A stretch of DNA of 44,291 bases from Novosphingobium aerophilum (GCF_014230305.1 NZ_JACLAU010000029.1:1-44291), one strand, 5' to 3'. Counted from the stretch's first letter, positions 7,639 to 16,202 are shown. Program-made: numbers and translations. Notes: a model not told the origin generated them from the sequence alone.

Positions 7639-8928
7639 ATGGCCAATGTCACCGTGATCGGCGCCCAGTGGGGCGATGAGGGCAAGGGCAAGATCGTCGA
7701 CTGGCTGGCCAGCCGCGCCGATGCCGTGGTGCGCTTCCAGGGCGGCCACAACGCAGGCCACACCCTGGTGGTCGGGGATCAGACCTACAAGCTCTCGCTG
7801 CTGCCCTCGGGCATCGTCACCGGCACGCTGTCGATCGTCGGCAATGGCGTGGTGCTCGATCCCTGGCACCTCAAGGCCGAGATCGAGAAGCTGGAGGGGC
7901 AGGGGGTGGAAATCACCACCGAGAACTTCGCGATCGCCGACAACTGCCCGCTGATCCTGCCGCTGCACCGCGATCTGGACGGCCTGCGCGAAACCGCCGC
8001 AGGGGCGGGGAAGATCGGAACCACCGGCCGGGGCATCGGCCCGGCCTATGAGGACAAGGTCGGCCGCCGCGCGATCCGCGTCTGCGACCTGGCCCATCTC
8101 GACGCGCTGGATGCCCAGCTCGACCGGCTCTGCGCGCACCATGACGCGCTGCGCGCCGGCTTCGGCCAGCCCCCGGTCGATCGCGCCGCCCTGCTGGCCG
8201 AACTGCGCGAGATCGCGCCCTTCGTGCTCCAGTACGCCCAGCCGGTATGGAAGCGCCTGAAAAAGGTGCGCAAGGCCGGGGCGCGGATCCTGTTCGAGGG
8301 CGCGCAGGGTGTGCTGCTCGATGTCGATCACGGCACCTATCCCTTCGTCACCTCGTCCAACACCGTGTCGGGCACGGCCGCGTCGGGCTCCGGGCTGGGC
8401 CCCAATGCCACCGGCTTCGTCCTGGGCATCGTCAAGGCCTATACCACCCGCGTCGGATCGGGGCCGTTTCCGACCGAGCTCGAGGACGAAACGGGGCAGC
8501 GTCTGGGCGAACGTGGGCACGAATTCGGCACGGTCACCGGGCGCAAGCGGCGCTGCGGCTGGTTCGATGCCGTGCTGGTCCGCCAGTCCTGCGCGATTTC
8601 CGGGGTGACCGGGATCGCGCTGACCAAGCTCGACGTGCTCGACGGGTTCGAGACCGTGAAGATCTGCACCGGCTATCGCCTGCGCGGCAAGATCCTGGAC
8701 TATTTCCCCAGCCACGCCGCCGACCAGGCCGCGGTCGAGCCGATCTACGAAGAGATGGAAGGCTGGAGCGGCACCACCGCCGGGGCCCGGTCGTGGGCCG
8801 ACCTCCCCGCCCAGGCGATCAAGTATATCCAGCGCGTGCAGGAACTGATCGAGACTCCGGTGGCGCTGGTTTCGACCAGCCCCGAACGCGAGGACACGAT
8901 CCTCGTGCGCGACCCGTTCGACGACTGA
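7639..8928 (+). CDS. purA: Adenylosuccinate synthetase
   Basis: PurA joins IMP and aspartate with GTP hydrolysis to form adenylosuccinate, the first AMP-specific step. The 429 residues carry all family signatures: [16 protein letters not shown] at the N-terminus with the catalytic Asp, the QGGHNAGHT segment, the [17 protein letters not shown] loop, the [12 protein letters not shown] motif and the [12 protein letters not shown] region. The start has a strong GGGGGAG site a few bases upstream. It appears to be monocistronic or followed by the regulator at 9021 after a 92-base gap. Confidence 0.97.
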   Translation: MANVTVIGAQWGDEGKGKIVDWLASRADAVVRFQGGHNAGHTLVVGDQTYKLSLLPSGIVTGTLSIVGNGVVLDPWHLKAEIEKLEGQGVEITTENFAIADNCPLILPLHRDLDGLRETAAGAGKIGTTGRGIGPAYEDKVGRRAIRVCDLAHLDALDAQLDRLCAHHDALRAGFGQPPVDRAALLAELREIAPFVLQYAQPVWKRLKKVRKAGARILFEGAQGVLLDVDHGTYPFVTSSNTVSGTAASGSGLGPNATGFVLGIVKAYTTRVGSGPFPTELEDETGQRLGERGHEFGTVTGRKRRCGWFDAVLVRQSCAISGVTGIALTKLDVLDGFETVKICTGYRLRGKILDYFPSHAADQAAVEPIYEEMEGWSGTTAGARSWADLPAQAIKYIQRVQELIETPVALVSTSPEREDTILVRDPFDD

Positions 8929-9020
8929 TCCAATCCGGTCCGAAGCGACGGCTTCGGGCTTGACCTGCCCCGTGCTTTGCGCGAGTCCCGTTTTGGGACG
9001 CGTTTAGCTCGGGGAAACCG

Positions 9021-9992
9021 ATGTCCGCTCCCGAACCGCCGTCCTCCGCTTACCAGACCGATCCGGCCAGCGCCGTCTCTCTGGCGGTGTTCATCGGTCG
9101 CCCGCATCTGCGCGATCAGGTCTGCGAGGACGCGGTGCTGGCGGGCTATCGCGTGACCGAGGTCGGTACGCCGGACAGCTTCGCGGGTCAGGACCGCCCC
9201 AGCGCCGCCGCCGTGGTCCTGATCGACGTTCCGGCGCCCAGCACGGCCGTGCTCGCCGCGCTGGCCCGGCAGGATATGGCGGCGCGCGAACGGGGCTGCC
9301 AGTTGATCGTGGCGACCAGCCTGGACGCGCTGGAAGCCGTGTTCGATTGTCTGGACCAGTCCCAGCCCCAATTGCTGGTCGATCCCGGCCCGGCCGACCT
9401 GGCCCTGGCCCTCGGTCGTGCCCTGGCCCTGTCCGGCCGCGATCGCCTGCGCGATCTGGCCACCGGCGATCGGCAACTGCTGCTGCGTCTGGTGGAGCAG
9501 GTCAGCCTGATCGCGGCCCGGCTCGAACGGCTGGAGCAGGATCGTGAGCATGGCCGCGCCGATCGGTTCGAGGCGCCCGCGCTGGCCTTTCGCGGCGCGG
9601 ACGAGCCGCTGGTGCTCGGCACGGCGCGCTCCCGGCGCGAACGCCTGCCCGATCCGCGCCAGGTGCGCCGCATCCTGCGCCAGCGCCAGCAGCGCGCCGC
9701 CTTCCTGGGGGCCGACCTGTTCGCCGATCCGGCGTGGGACATGCTGCTCGATCTCACCGCCGCCCGGGGCGAGGGCAAGCGCGTCTCGGTCACCTCGCTG
9801 TGCATCGCGGCGGGCGTTCCCGCCACCACCGCGCTGCGCTGGATCGCGCAGATGACCGAGGTCGGCCTGTTTGTCCGGATCCAGGACCAGACCGACCGCC
9901 GCCGCGCGATCATCGACCTGTCCGACAAGGCTGCCGCCGGCATGGCCGCCTATTTCGCCGCGATCGCCACGGAGGGCGGGCTGGTGGTGTGA
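9021..9992 (+). CDS. Winged-helix (MarR-like) regulator with receiver-like N-terminal domain
   Basis: The 323-residue protein ends in a winged helix-turn-helix (about 225-315; SVTSLCIAAGVPATTALRWI followed by the wing DRRRAIIDLSD), similar to MarR-type DNA-binding domains. The first 130 residues alternate hydrophobic strands and helices like a receiver domain, with an Asp at 69 (AVVLIDVPAP), but the N-terminal acidic pair is missing. Residues 160-180 are helix-rich and may form a coiled coil (LLRLVEQVSLIAARLERLEQ). No cognate kinase is nearby. It follows purA on the same strand, but what it controls is unknown. Confidence 0.7.
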   Translation: MSAPEPPSSAYQTDPASAVSLAVFIGRPHLRDQVCEDAVLAGYRVTEVGTPDSFAGQDRPSAAAVVLIDVPAPSTAVLAALARQDMAARERGCQLIVATSLDALEAVFDCLDQSQPQLLVDPGPADLALALGRALALSGRDRLRDLATGDRQLLLRLVEQVSLIAARLERLEQDREHGRADRFEAPALAFRGADEPLVLGTARSRRERLPDPRQVRRILRQRQQRAAFLGADLFADPAWDMLLDLTAARGEGKRVSVTSLCIAAGVPATTALRWIAQMTEVGLFVRIQDQTDRRRAIIDLSDKAAAGMAAYFAAIATEGGLVV

Positions 9993-10050
9993 GGCGGGCG
10001 GGAGAACCCGCAAATCCATGCGAAGCGCGGCTCCGATACTGCCGGACCCC

Positions 10051-10539
10051 TCAGTCGTAGATGCGACTGCCCTTCTTCACCTCTTTGGCGGGCTGGCACG
10101 TTTCCCCGGGGACGGGCTTGCCCAACTTCACTGCCCGGGCCAACGCGACACGCGCAAGCTTTTCCAGTTTTGCTATGCTGGTGAGCTTGTTCGCTTCAGA
10201 TGTGTAAATCTCTTTTGATTCACAATTGGAGACATTCCAAGTATTATCTGTGATTTTTCGCACGCGTACATACCGAATTGTGTCGTAAATGTCTGGAGTT
10301 GACTGATCCAATTCGGCGATGACAATAGCTTCGTCATTTTCGGGTGTTGGATATATGACTGGATTTTTGAAGTTTATTTCCCAGAGAATGGCGATGTATT
10401 CGCCTCGCGAGCCAACTACAGTGACGATGTCGTAATCCTCACCTTCATCCACCCAAAAGCGCAACGCAGGCGGTGTCGCATGAAGCGGGCCGCAGGCCGC
10501 AATCAGCGCTGCCAACGTCAGCCATGACGTTCTCCTCAT
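10051..10539 (-). CDS. Unknown exported protein, lower GC than neighbours
   Basis: A 162-residue protein with an N-terminal signal sequence (MRRTSWLTLAALIAACGPLHA). The Cys in LIAACG could make it a lipoprotein, or cleavage could follow LHA. I recognise no family. The stretch 10190-10400 is distinctly richer in A and T than the rest of the window, suggesting horizontal acquisition. The start overlaps the stop of the M23 peptidase by 4 bases (ATGA), so the two are probably co-translated and may be functionally paired, for example as an envelope effector and accessory protein; that is speculation. Confidence 0.6.
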   Translation of the reverse strand: MRRTSWLTLAALIAACGPLHATPPALRFWVDEGEDYDIVTVVGSRGEYIAILWEINFKNPVIYPTPENDEAIVIAELDQSTPDIYDTIRYVRVRKITDNTWNVSNCESKEIYTSEANKLTSIAKLEKLARVALARAVKLGKPVPGETCQPAKEVKKGSRIYD

Positions 10540-11270
10540 TGGTGAACGCCCGTGACAATCCAGTGGGTCGGGTCACTCCGTCGATAGCCCCGCCGCAAGG
10601 TTGATGAACCCGGAGGGGCCACTTCGAAGTGCAGATGGGTTCCCGTGTGTTGCGCATTGCCGGTATTGCCCATCGTTCCGATCGACTGATCGGCCCGAAC
10701 CGCGCTGCCGTTCGGGACGATGATGGTATGCAGATGACCATAGCCGTAGTCGCCTGCGTGTCCGGCAAATTCTACGACTCCATCCGCCGCCGCTCTGACC
10801 GGATCTCCCAGAGTCCCCGGCAAATCGATCCCCATGTGGGCGCGCCCACGCCGCGTTCGGCGGTCGATCCGATACCGCCCCTCGCGGCTGAACCGTCCGT
10901 CGGCATAGGTCTGGCCGTTCGGTCCACGCGCCCCCCTCACCGTCGGAGCGCCGTTGCCTGCGACCGGCCAGACGCGCTGGCGTCCTTCGGATCCGCGCGG
11001 AGCCATCACCACGATTTCCGGCCCGTCATACCCCGCTGGGTCCGCCGGGGTGGCCGGCCCGCGCGGCTTGGCGGCACCTTCCGGTCCAGTGGCGCTGCCC
11101 TGGCCATAGAACCGCCCGCTGTTTGCCTAGGTGAAACGACCGTCGGCTGGATCGTGCCAAGGGTTGAACTTGAATTCGGGGCTCGTGTCCCCGTTGCCCA
11201 GTCGGCCTGTGCGCAGCCAGTAAGCGAACTCCCGCCGCTGCCGCAATGTCTGGAAGGATGCTTGTGCCAT
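10536..11270 (-). pseudogene. M23-family peptidase broken by an in-frame TAG
   Basis: Read from the ATG at 11270, which has TACGGAGG upstream, one frame of 245 codons runs to 10536 with a single TAG at codon 48 (11127-11129). Before the stop it encodes NPWHDPADGRFT, a motif I associate from memory with exported or phage-like hydrolases. After the stop it continues ANSGRFYGQGS into the M23 (LytM-type) metallopeptidase domain with its zinc ligands (HMGIDLPG, HLHFEVAP). The 158-codon part from 11012 still contains the whole peptidase domain and could be made from an internal start. There is no signal peptide in either version. A nonsense mutation, a sequencing error or readthrough are all possible. 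Confidence 0.7.
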
Positions 11271-11373
11271 CGTCCCTGGCCCTCCGTAGTGGGCCGGAAC
11301 ATCTGAGCAAAACAGTCCTACATGTCAAGACGTGTATCTATCACGAATACACTTCGTTCAGTTTATGATCCGT

Positions 11374-12102
11374 TTACATGTAGTCGGCGGGGGGCGGTTC
11401 CTGGCTGGCCTTGAGCTCGGCGGCGGAGCGCGGGGCGCCCAGCGCGATCCATCCGGCCAGTGCGGCCGCCAGGGCGGCGCAGAGCGCGGCGCGCCACCAG
11501 GGGGCGATGGTCGGCGCGGTCACCGGCACGGCATAGCTCCGGCGGCCGGTGATCATCGGCGCGATCAGGTTGTCGCGCTTGATCACGCGGTAATAGGCGA
11601 TCGCCGCCAGATGCAGCGCAACGAAGGCGAGGATCAGGTTGAAGCCCAGCTCGTGCAGCTCGCGCGCCAGCTCGGCGGTGTCGTAAGAGACAAGGTGGTT
11701 GAGCGGGCCGGATTCAACCCCGTCGGTATCCTGGGTGACCAGCCCCAGCGCCACCTGCCCGCCAAGCAGGCCGAGCAGGGCGATCACGCTCCACCCGCCC
11801 AGCGGATTGTGGCCCACCACCGGGGCATGGTGCGGATCACGCAGGCCGCGCAGGTATTGGCGCACGCTCGCCGGGCCCTTGATGAACCCGGCAAAGCGTG
11901 CGGTCGAGCTGCCGACCAGGCCCCACAGCAGGCGGAACACCAGCAAGGCCAGCGCGATCAGGCCGAGCGTCTTGTGGAGGCCGATCGCCCCGTTCTCCGC
12001 GCTCGCCCAGAGCGCGACCAGCAGGACCACGAAGCTCCAGTGGACCAGCCGCACGGGCAGGTCCCACAGGCGCACGGCGGGAAGCGGGGCCGGATCGGTC
12101 AT
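11374..12102 (-). CDS. Cytochrome b561-family membrane protein
   Basis: A 242-residue integral membrane protein of the bacterial cytochrome b561 / Ni-Fe hydrogenase b-type family. It begins with the typical WDLPVRLVHW motif containing a haem-ligand His, continues with a second His in GLHKTLG, a loop GHNPLGGWSV, and later HELGFNLILAFVALHLAAI with further His ligands, then a final C-terminal TM. About four to five TM segments are visible. Such proteins pass electrons between quinol and a periplasmic acceptor. It lies 9 bases after the cytochrome c gene on the same strand, so the two probably form an electron-transfer pair. Confidence 0.88.
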   Translation of the reverse strand: MTDPAPLPAVRLWDLPVRLVHWSFVVLLVALWASAENGAIGLHKTLGLIALALLVFRLLWGLVGSSTARFAGFIKGPASVRQYLRGLRDPHHAPVVGHNPLGGWSVIALLGLLGGQVALGLVTQDTDGVESGPLNHLVSYDTAELARELHELGFNLILAFVALHLAAIAYYRVIKRDNLIAPMITGRRSYAVPVTAPTIAPWWRAALCAALAAALAGWIALGAPRSAAELKASQEPPPADYM

Positions 12103-12111
12103 CGCGAAGGA

Positions 12112-12561
12112 TCAGGCGCGCGGCTTGCGGAAGCTCTCGTGGCAGTTCTTGCACGATCCGCCGACCGCACCGAAGGCACCCTGCACCGCGGTCATGTCGC
12201 CGGTCGCGGTGGCAGCCTGAAAGGCCTTGGTGGCATCGACCAGGCGCTTGTTGGCGGCGGCGAAGTCGGCCGGCTTCTGCCAGATCGCCGGCAGGGCCTC
12301 GCTCTTGGGATTGCCTTCCACGCCCGTGCCCTTGGGGAACATGCCCGCCACCTTGGGCGCGGCGGCGGCCAGCACTGCGGCGTTGGCGCGGATGACCGCG
12401 ATATCGGGGTTGCCCGACTTGAACTGGTCAGCGGTGCCCTTCATCGCCCGGCCCATCGCTTCGAAGTTGTCGTGGCGGGCCTTGTAGATGTTCGGGCCGG
12501 CCGCGAAGGCGACGGCGGGAACCAGCAGGGCGGCTATCAGGGCGGTGTGGGCAAGCTTCAC
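12112..12561 (-). CDS. Cytochrome c556/c'-type
   Basis: The 149-residue protein has a Sec signal (MKLAHTALIAALLVPAVAFAA) and a helical body ending in the haem-attachment motif CKNCH only eight residues from the C-terminus. This C-terminal haem site is characteristic of class II cytochromes (c' and c556). It acts in the periplasm, probably exchanging electrons with the b561 protein encoded just downstream. The physiological donor or acceptor cannot be inferred, although a link to phototrophic electron flow is not excluded. Confidence 0.9.
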   Translation of the reverse strand: MKLAHTALIAALLVPAVAFAAGPNIYKARHDNFEAMGRAMKGTADQFKSGNPDIAVIRANAAVLAAAAPKVAGMFPKGTGVEGNPKSEALPAIWQKPADFAAANKRLVDATKAFQAATATGDMTAVQGAFGAVGGSCKNCHESFRKPRA

Positions 12562-12672
12562 GGCATTCCTCCGATGGACGGGATGGCGACGGTCTGTTTC
12601 GCCGAAGCCCGCGGCGCGGTCAATGCACGCCTTGTCGCAGCTTGTAGCAGCGCCCGAGGGGGCAGGGCCAGC

Positions 12673-13122
12673 TCAGGCCGGTTCGGCGGGGTGTGTCGCC
12701 CCCGCGGTGACCAGGCGGCACTGTTCAAGGCCGCGGATCTTGCGAAAATCGTCGCATAGCGCGTGGAGGCGCTGCGCTGGCCCCTTCACCACCAGGACCT
12801 CCAGCGATCGATCATCGCCCAGGAACACGTGCTGGCTTGAGATGATCTCCGCCATCGCGTCCTGCTGGGTCTGGGCCAGGGCATGCCGGACCCGCCCGGA
12901 ATCGGTCCGATAGATCAGGGTGATCGTCCCCGCCAGCTCGGTTTCCGGGCGTTCCCGCGCCGAGTGGGCGGCGAGCTCGGCCCGGATCAGCTCCGCGATC
13001 ATGGCCGACCGGTTCGCCACCGCGCGTTCGGCCACCATCGCATCGAGCTGCCTGAACAGCCGGGCGGGAAGGCTGATGCTGAGCCGGACCAGCGAAGGAC
13101 CCGAATCGGATGGTGCGGCCAT
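12673..13122 (-). CDS. NikR-like ribbon-helix-helix regulator lacking most nickel ligands
   Basis: The 149-residue protein has a ribbon-helix-helix DNA-binding domain (about 10-52; LVRLSISLPARLFRQLD) and a C-terminal ACT-like domain as in NikR. Aligned to the four high-affinity ligands of E. coli NikR (H76, H87, H89, C95), the positions here read Q87, H98, F100 and S106, so only one ligand remains. It therefore probably senses another metal or another molecule. An imperfect palindrome at 13154-13176, just upstream of its start, is a candidate autoregulatory operator. The divergent neighbour is a porin, which could be a target. Confidence 0.8.
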   Translation of the reverse strand: MAAPSDSGPSLVRLSISLPARLFRQLDAMVAERAVANRSAMIAELIRAELAAHSARERPETELAGTITLIYRTDSGRVRHALAQTQQDAMAEIISSQHVFLGDDRSLEVLVVKGPAQRLHALCDDFRKIRGLEQCRLVTAGATHPAEPA

Positions 13123-13153
13123 GGCGCGACGAAGCCTTCCTGCGGAGGAGTGT

Positions 13154-13176
13154 TATGACGAAATTTCAACGTAATA
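13154..13176. promoter_or_regulatory. Candidate operator of the NikR-like regulator
   Basis: TATGACG (13154-13160) and CGTAATA (13170-13176) form an inverted repeat with one mismatch around a 9-base AT-rich centre containing GAAATTTC. It lies 32 bases upstream of the regulator's start, within the gap shared with the divergent porin. Known NikR boxes are also spaced AT-rich inverted repeats, but the match to any published consensus is loose. Confidence 0.4.
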
Positions 13177-13196
13177 TTTGTGCAGTGCAGCGCCGG

Positions 13197-13247
13197 AAAA
13201 TTGGGCATCCCGCCGCGCCCTGCCCGAATTTTAGGCACTCCGCCGCG
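13197..13247. promoter_or_regulatory. Repeats upstream of the sigma-54 promoter
   Basis: Near-identical 15-mers GGGCATCCCGCCGCG (13203-13217) and AGGCACTCCGCCGCG (13233-13247) are 30 bases apart. AAAATT-GGGCA and TGCCCG-AATTTT also form an imperfect inverted repeat across 13197-13232. They lie 45-90 bases before the -24 element, where enhancer sites for a sigma-54 activator are expected. Neither is a convincing NtrC consensus. Confidence 0.35.
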
Positions 13248-13290
13248 AACGCCTGTACGTATTATGGCGAAATCCCAATCGCCCAGGGTC

Positions 13291-13306
13291 TGGCACGGTG
13301 CTTGCT
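13291..13306 (+). promoter_or_regulatory. Sigma-54 (-24/-12) promoter of the porin gene
   Basis: TGGCACGGTGCTTGCT matches the RpoN consensus TGGCACG-N4-TTGCW at every defined position with the required spacing. It ends 49 bases before the porin ATG, leaving room for a short leader with a GGGGG ribosome-binding site. Confidence 0.85.
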
Positions 13307-13355
13307 ATGGGGATGAGGCCAGTATGGCACGTCCAAATTCCTGAGGGGGAATTTC

Positions 13356-14135
13356 ATGCACCACACCATCAAGGCGGCCTTGGCCGCGACCGTTCTCTCC
13401 GCGACTCTTACGGCTGTCCCGGCCTTCGCCGACGAGGCTTCGCCCGTCACCATCACCGGCAGCGCCACGCTGACCAGCGAGTATCGCCTGCGCGGCATCT
13501 CGCAGACCGACCGCGATCTGGCGGTCCAGGCCGGGATCACGGTGTCCCACGCTTCGGGCTTCTACATCGGCACTTGGGGATCGAACCTGTCGGGTGCTGG
13601 CACCTTCGGCGGTGACAACATGGAGCTGGACCTGCTGGCCGGCTACACCAAGGCCGTGGGCGGGGTGACGGTTGACGGCGGCCTGATCTACTATGTCTAT
13701 CCCGGCGCCAACATTCCCGGCACCAGCTTCGACTACTACGAGCTCTATGGCTCGGTGTCGGGCAAGGTCGGCCCCGCCAATGCCAAGGTCGGAGCCTTCT
13801 GGGCGCCCAGCCAGAAGGACATCGCGGTGGCACCCAAGGCCAAGGGCCACAACATCTGGGTCTACACCGACTGGGGCCTGCCGGTGTCGGGCACGCCGGT
13901 GACGGTCAAGGCGCACCTTGGCTATTCCAGCGGCGACAGCGGCTACACCAAGGGCCTCGACGTCATCGACTACGGGGTCGGCGCCGATTTCGCCTACAAG
14001 AACCTGACGCTCAACCTGTCGTACATCGGCACCGATGTCAGCAAGGCGAACAGCCTGCGGTGGGGCAATGGCCGCGCCACCGGGCACGACATCACCAAGG
14101 GCGGGCTCGTCGCCACGCTGTCGGCGGCGTTCTGA
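13356..14135 (+). CDS. TorF-family putative outer-membrane porin
   Basis: A 259-residue protein with a Sec signal (cleaved near AFA-DEA) and a beta-barrel pattern of alternating residues that ends in aromatic F, as outer-membrane proteins do. The motif ATLTSEYRLRGISQTDRDLAVQAG is the hallmark of the TorF / TIGR02001 family. In related sphingomonads and other alphaproteobacteria this family is often next to glnK-amtB (known, from memory); here it stands alone. The sigma-54 promoter at 13291 supports nitrogen-responsive expression. The transported solute is unknown. It lies divergent from the NikR-like gene. Confidence 0.88.
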   Translation: MHHTIKAALAATVLSATLTAVPAFADEASPVTITGSATLTSEYRLRGISQTDRDLAVQAGITVSHASGFYIGTWGSNLSGAGTFGGDNMELDLLAGYTKAVGGVTVDGGLIYYVYPGANIPGTSFDYYELYGSVSGKVGPANAKVGAFWAPSQKDIAVAPKAKGHNIWVYTDWGLPVSGTPVTVKAHLGYSSGDSGYTKGLDVIDYGVGADFAYKNLTLNLSYIGTDVSKANSLRWGNGRATGHDITKGGLVATLSAAF

Positions 14136-14147
14136 TCCGTCGTCGGG

Positions 14148-14181
14148 CCGCCCCCTTTCCCCGCCCGGGGCGAGGGGGCGG
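14148..14181. terminator. Hairpin between convergent porin and MFS genes
   Basis: CCGCCCCC (14148-14155) pairs with GGGGGCGG (14174-14181), and an inner CCCC/GGGG adds to the fold. It lies 12 bases after the porin stop and in the gap before the end of the convergent MFS gene. There is no clear T-run, so bidirectional termination is plausible but uncertain. Confidence 0.4.
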
Positions 14182-14253
14182 TCCGGTTCGACCCGCACCG
14201 GCCAGTCGCCGCAAACTTTCGCCGCACCCTGCCGCCGCAACCTGTCGTCGCGG

Positions 14254-15567
14254 TCAGTCTTCGGCGATCATGCTGGCCTCGCGGGTCTCGCGCATGGTCA
14301 GGTAAGTCACCAGGCTGACCGCGCACATGGCGGTGACATAGGCATAGAAGCCCTGTTCCCACCCGGCCTGCTTGAAGCGCAACGCCACGTACTCCGCTGT
14401 GCCGCCGAACAGGGTGTTGGCCAGGGCGTAGGGGAGCGCCACCCCCAGGGTACGGACATGGGCCGGGAACAGCTCGGCCTTCACCACGGCGTTGATCGCG
14501 GTGTAGCCGGTCACGATCACCAGGGCCGTCATCACCAGCAGCCCGGCCACCAGCGGGTCCCGGGTCTGGGCCAGGGTGGAGAAGATCGGCCAGGTGCCGA
14601 GCGTGCCCGCCAGGCCGAAGCCGATCATCAACGGTCGCCGGCCGATCCGGTCGGACAGGGCGCCGGCCAGCGGCTGGAGCAGCATGAAGCCCAGCAGGGT
14701 GACCGCATTGATCATGCTGGCGGTCTCGCGACTGAAGCCGCTGGTGTTGACCAGGAACTTCTGCATGTAGATCGAATAGGCATAGAAGGCGAGCGTGCCG
14801 CCCGCGGTCAGGGCGATCACCAGCAGCGCCTCGCGCGGGTGCTCGCGCAGCAGCAGCAGCAGTCCGGATCGCGGTGTCCCCGCCCGCCGGGCCTCGGCAT
14901 AGCTGGCGGTCTCGGCCAGTCCGCGCCGGATGCGGAACACCACCAGGGCCAGCAGCGCCCCGATCGCGAAGGGGATGCGCCAGCCCCAGTCATCGAGCTG
15001 CGCCTCGCTCAGCAGACCCTGCAGGACGATCAGCAGCAGGATGGCGAGCAGTTGTCCCGAGATCAGCGTGACGTACTGGAACGAGGACCAGAACCCGCGG
15101 CTCTCGCGCCCGGCCATCTCCGACAGGTACGTGGCGCTGGCGCCATACTCCCCACCCACCGACAGGCCCTGAAGCAGCCGTGCCAGCAGCAGCAGCAGCG
15201 GCGCGCCCAGCCCGATGGCGGCGTAATCCGGGGTAACCGCGATGATCAGCGATCCGGTGCACATCAGCGTGACCGACAGGGTCAGCCCGGCCTTGCGCCC
15301 GTGGCGATCAGCATAAACGCCCATGATCCAGGCCCCGATCGGGCGCATCAGGAAGCCCACGGCGAAAACCGCCGCGGCGCCCAGCAACTGGGCGGTGCGG
15401 TCCTCAGCCGGGAAGAAGTGCGGGGCGAAGTACAGGGTGAAGGCGGCGTAGACGTACCAGTCGAACCATTCGACCATGTTGCCGATCGATCCGCCGACGA
15501 TCGAGCGCAGGCGGGCGGCATGGCCCGGGGCGTTCGCGGCAGGGGGCAGGGAAGCGGCGTCGACCAT
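14254..15567 (-). CDS. MFS metabolite:H+ symporter (KgtP/ProP-like)
   Basis: A 437-residue transporter with about 12 TM helices. GSIGNMVEWFDWYVYAAFTLYFAPHFFP at the first helix and RPIGAWIMGVYADRHGRKAGL in the loop between helices 2 and 3 are diagnostic for the metabolite:H+ symporter family, which includes the 2-oxoglutarate permease KgtP and proline/betaine ProP. KgtP-like is the better match by the WFDWY motif; substrate is probably a dicarboxylate or similar organic acid. The ATG at 15567 is preferred to one at 15630 because the extra N-terminal residues are not typical of the family. Confidence 0.85.
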   Translation of the reverse strand: MVDAASLPPAANAPGHAARLRSIVGGSIGNMVEWFDWYVYAAFTLYFAPHFFPAEDRTAQLLGAAAVFAVGFLMRPIGAWIMGVYADRHGRKAGLTLSVTLMCTGSLIIAVTPDYAAIGLGAPLLLLLARLLQGLSVGGEYGASATYLSEMAGRESRGFWSSFQYVTLISGQLLAILLLIVLQGLLSEAQLDDWGWRIPFAIGALLALVVFRIRRGLAETASYAEARRAGTPRSGLLLLLREHPREALLVIALTAGGTLAFYAYSIYMQKFLVNTSGFSRETASMINAVTLLGFMLLQPLAGALSDRIGRRPLMIGFGLAGTLGTWPIFSTLAQTRDPLVAGLLVMTALVIVTGYTAINAVVKAELFPAHVRTLGVALPYALANTLFGGTAEYVALRFKQAGWEQGFYAYVTAMCAVSLVTYLTMRETREASMIAED

Positions 15568-15677
15568 GCGGCAAGATGTCCCGTCCGGAGTGAACGGCCC
15601 CAGCCTAGCCGGTTCCCGGGCCGAGTGCATGGAGCATTTTGCGCATGGCGGCGCGCGGGAACGGCAGGTGCGGGGGG

Positions 15678-16202
15678 TTATCCGGCTGCGCCAAGCCCCG
15701 CCCCGCGCCGGGCGGCATCGGCATCCATTGCCGCCTTCACCTCCAGCCGCAGCCCCAGCTTGAAGGCCACCTCGGCCGCGACGAACAGCGGGCCGATGAC
15801 CAGGCCGGTCAGGTCATCGACGAAGGCCGGCTTGCGCCCCTCGTAATGGTGGCCCAGGAACTGGATCGCCCAGCCCAGCACGAACAGGGCAAGGCCCAGC
15901 CCCAGCCAGGCTGCCGTCGGCAGCGCGGCCAGCGCCAGTCCGGCCCAGGCGTTGAGCGCAAGCAGCGCGGTCATCACCGCGCCGAAGCGCAGATCAAGCC
16001 GCAGGTAGAACAGCCCGGTGAGGAGCGAGATCAGCATGGCCGGGGTCAGGACCAGACTCTCGCCCAGCGCAAGCGCGGGCCGCGAGGTGAGGATACCGAC
16101 GGCGAAGACGATCATCGGAATGCCGACCAGATGGGTCGCGATATTGCGGTGATCGCGGTGATAGTCGCCATAGACCGACAGGCGGGACACGAACGCGGAC
16201 AT
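15678..16202 (-). CDS. Mpo1/DUF962-family membrane protein
   Basis: About 174 residues from the ATG at 16202, chosen because GGGGAGAGG lies just upstream. The protein begins with SVYGDYHRDHRNIATHLVGIP and contains FLGHHYEGRKPA, the His-rich motifs of the DUF962/Mpo1 family. Yeast Mpo1 is an Fe(II)-dependent dioxygenase that shortens 2-hydroxy fatty acids; here that role is inferred from the motifs only, although 2-hydroxy fatty acids are abundant in sphingomonad sphingolipids, which makes it attractive. Four or five TM helices are visible. It lies 118 bases downstream of yqgE on the same strand. Confidence 0.82.
   Translation of the reverse strand: MSAFVSRLSVYGDYHRDHRNIATHLVGIPMIVFAVGILTSRPALALGESLVLTPAMLISLLTGLFYLRLDLRFGAVMTALLALNAWAGLALAALPTAAWLGLGLALFVLGWAIQFLGHHYEGRKPAFVDDLTGLVIGPLFVAAEVAFKLGLRLEVKAAMDADAARRGAGLGAAG

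Noticed and set aside
11006..11328. Small minus-strand frames upstream of the M23 peptidase
   Set aside because: The third frame carries the coherent peptidase N-terminus (NPWHDPADGRFT) interrupted only by TAG, so the other two are shadows.
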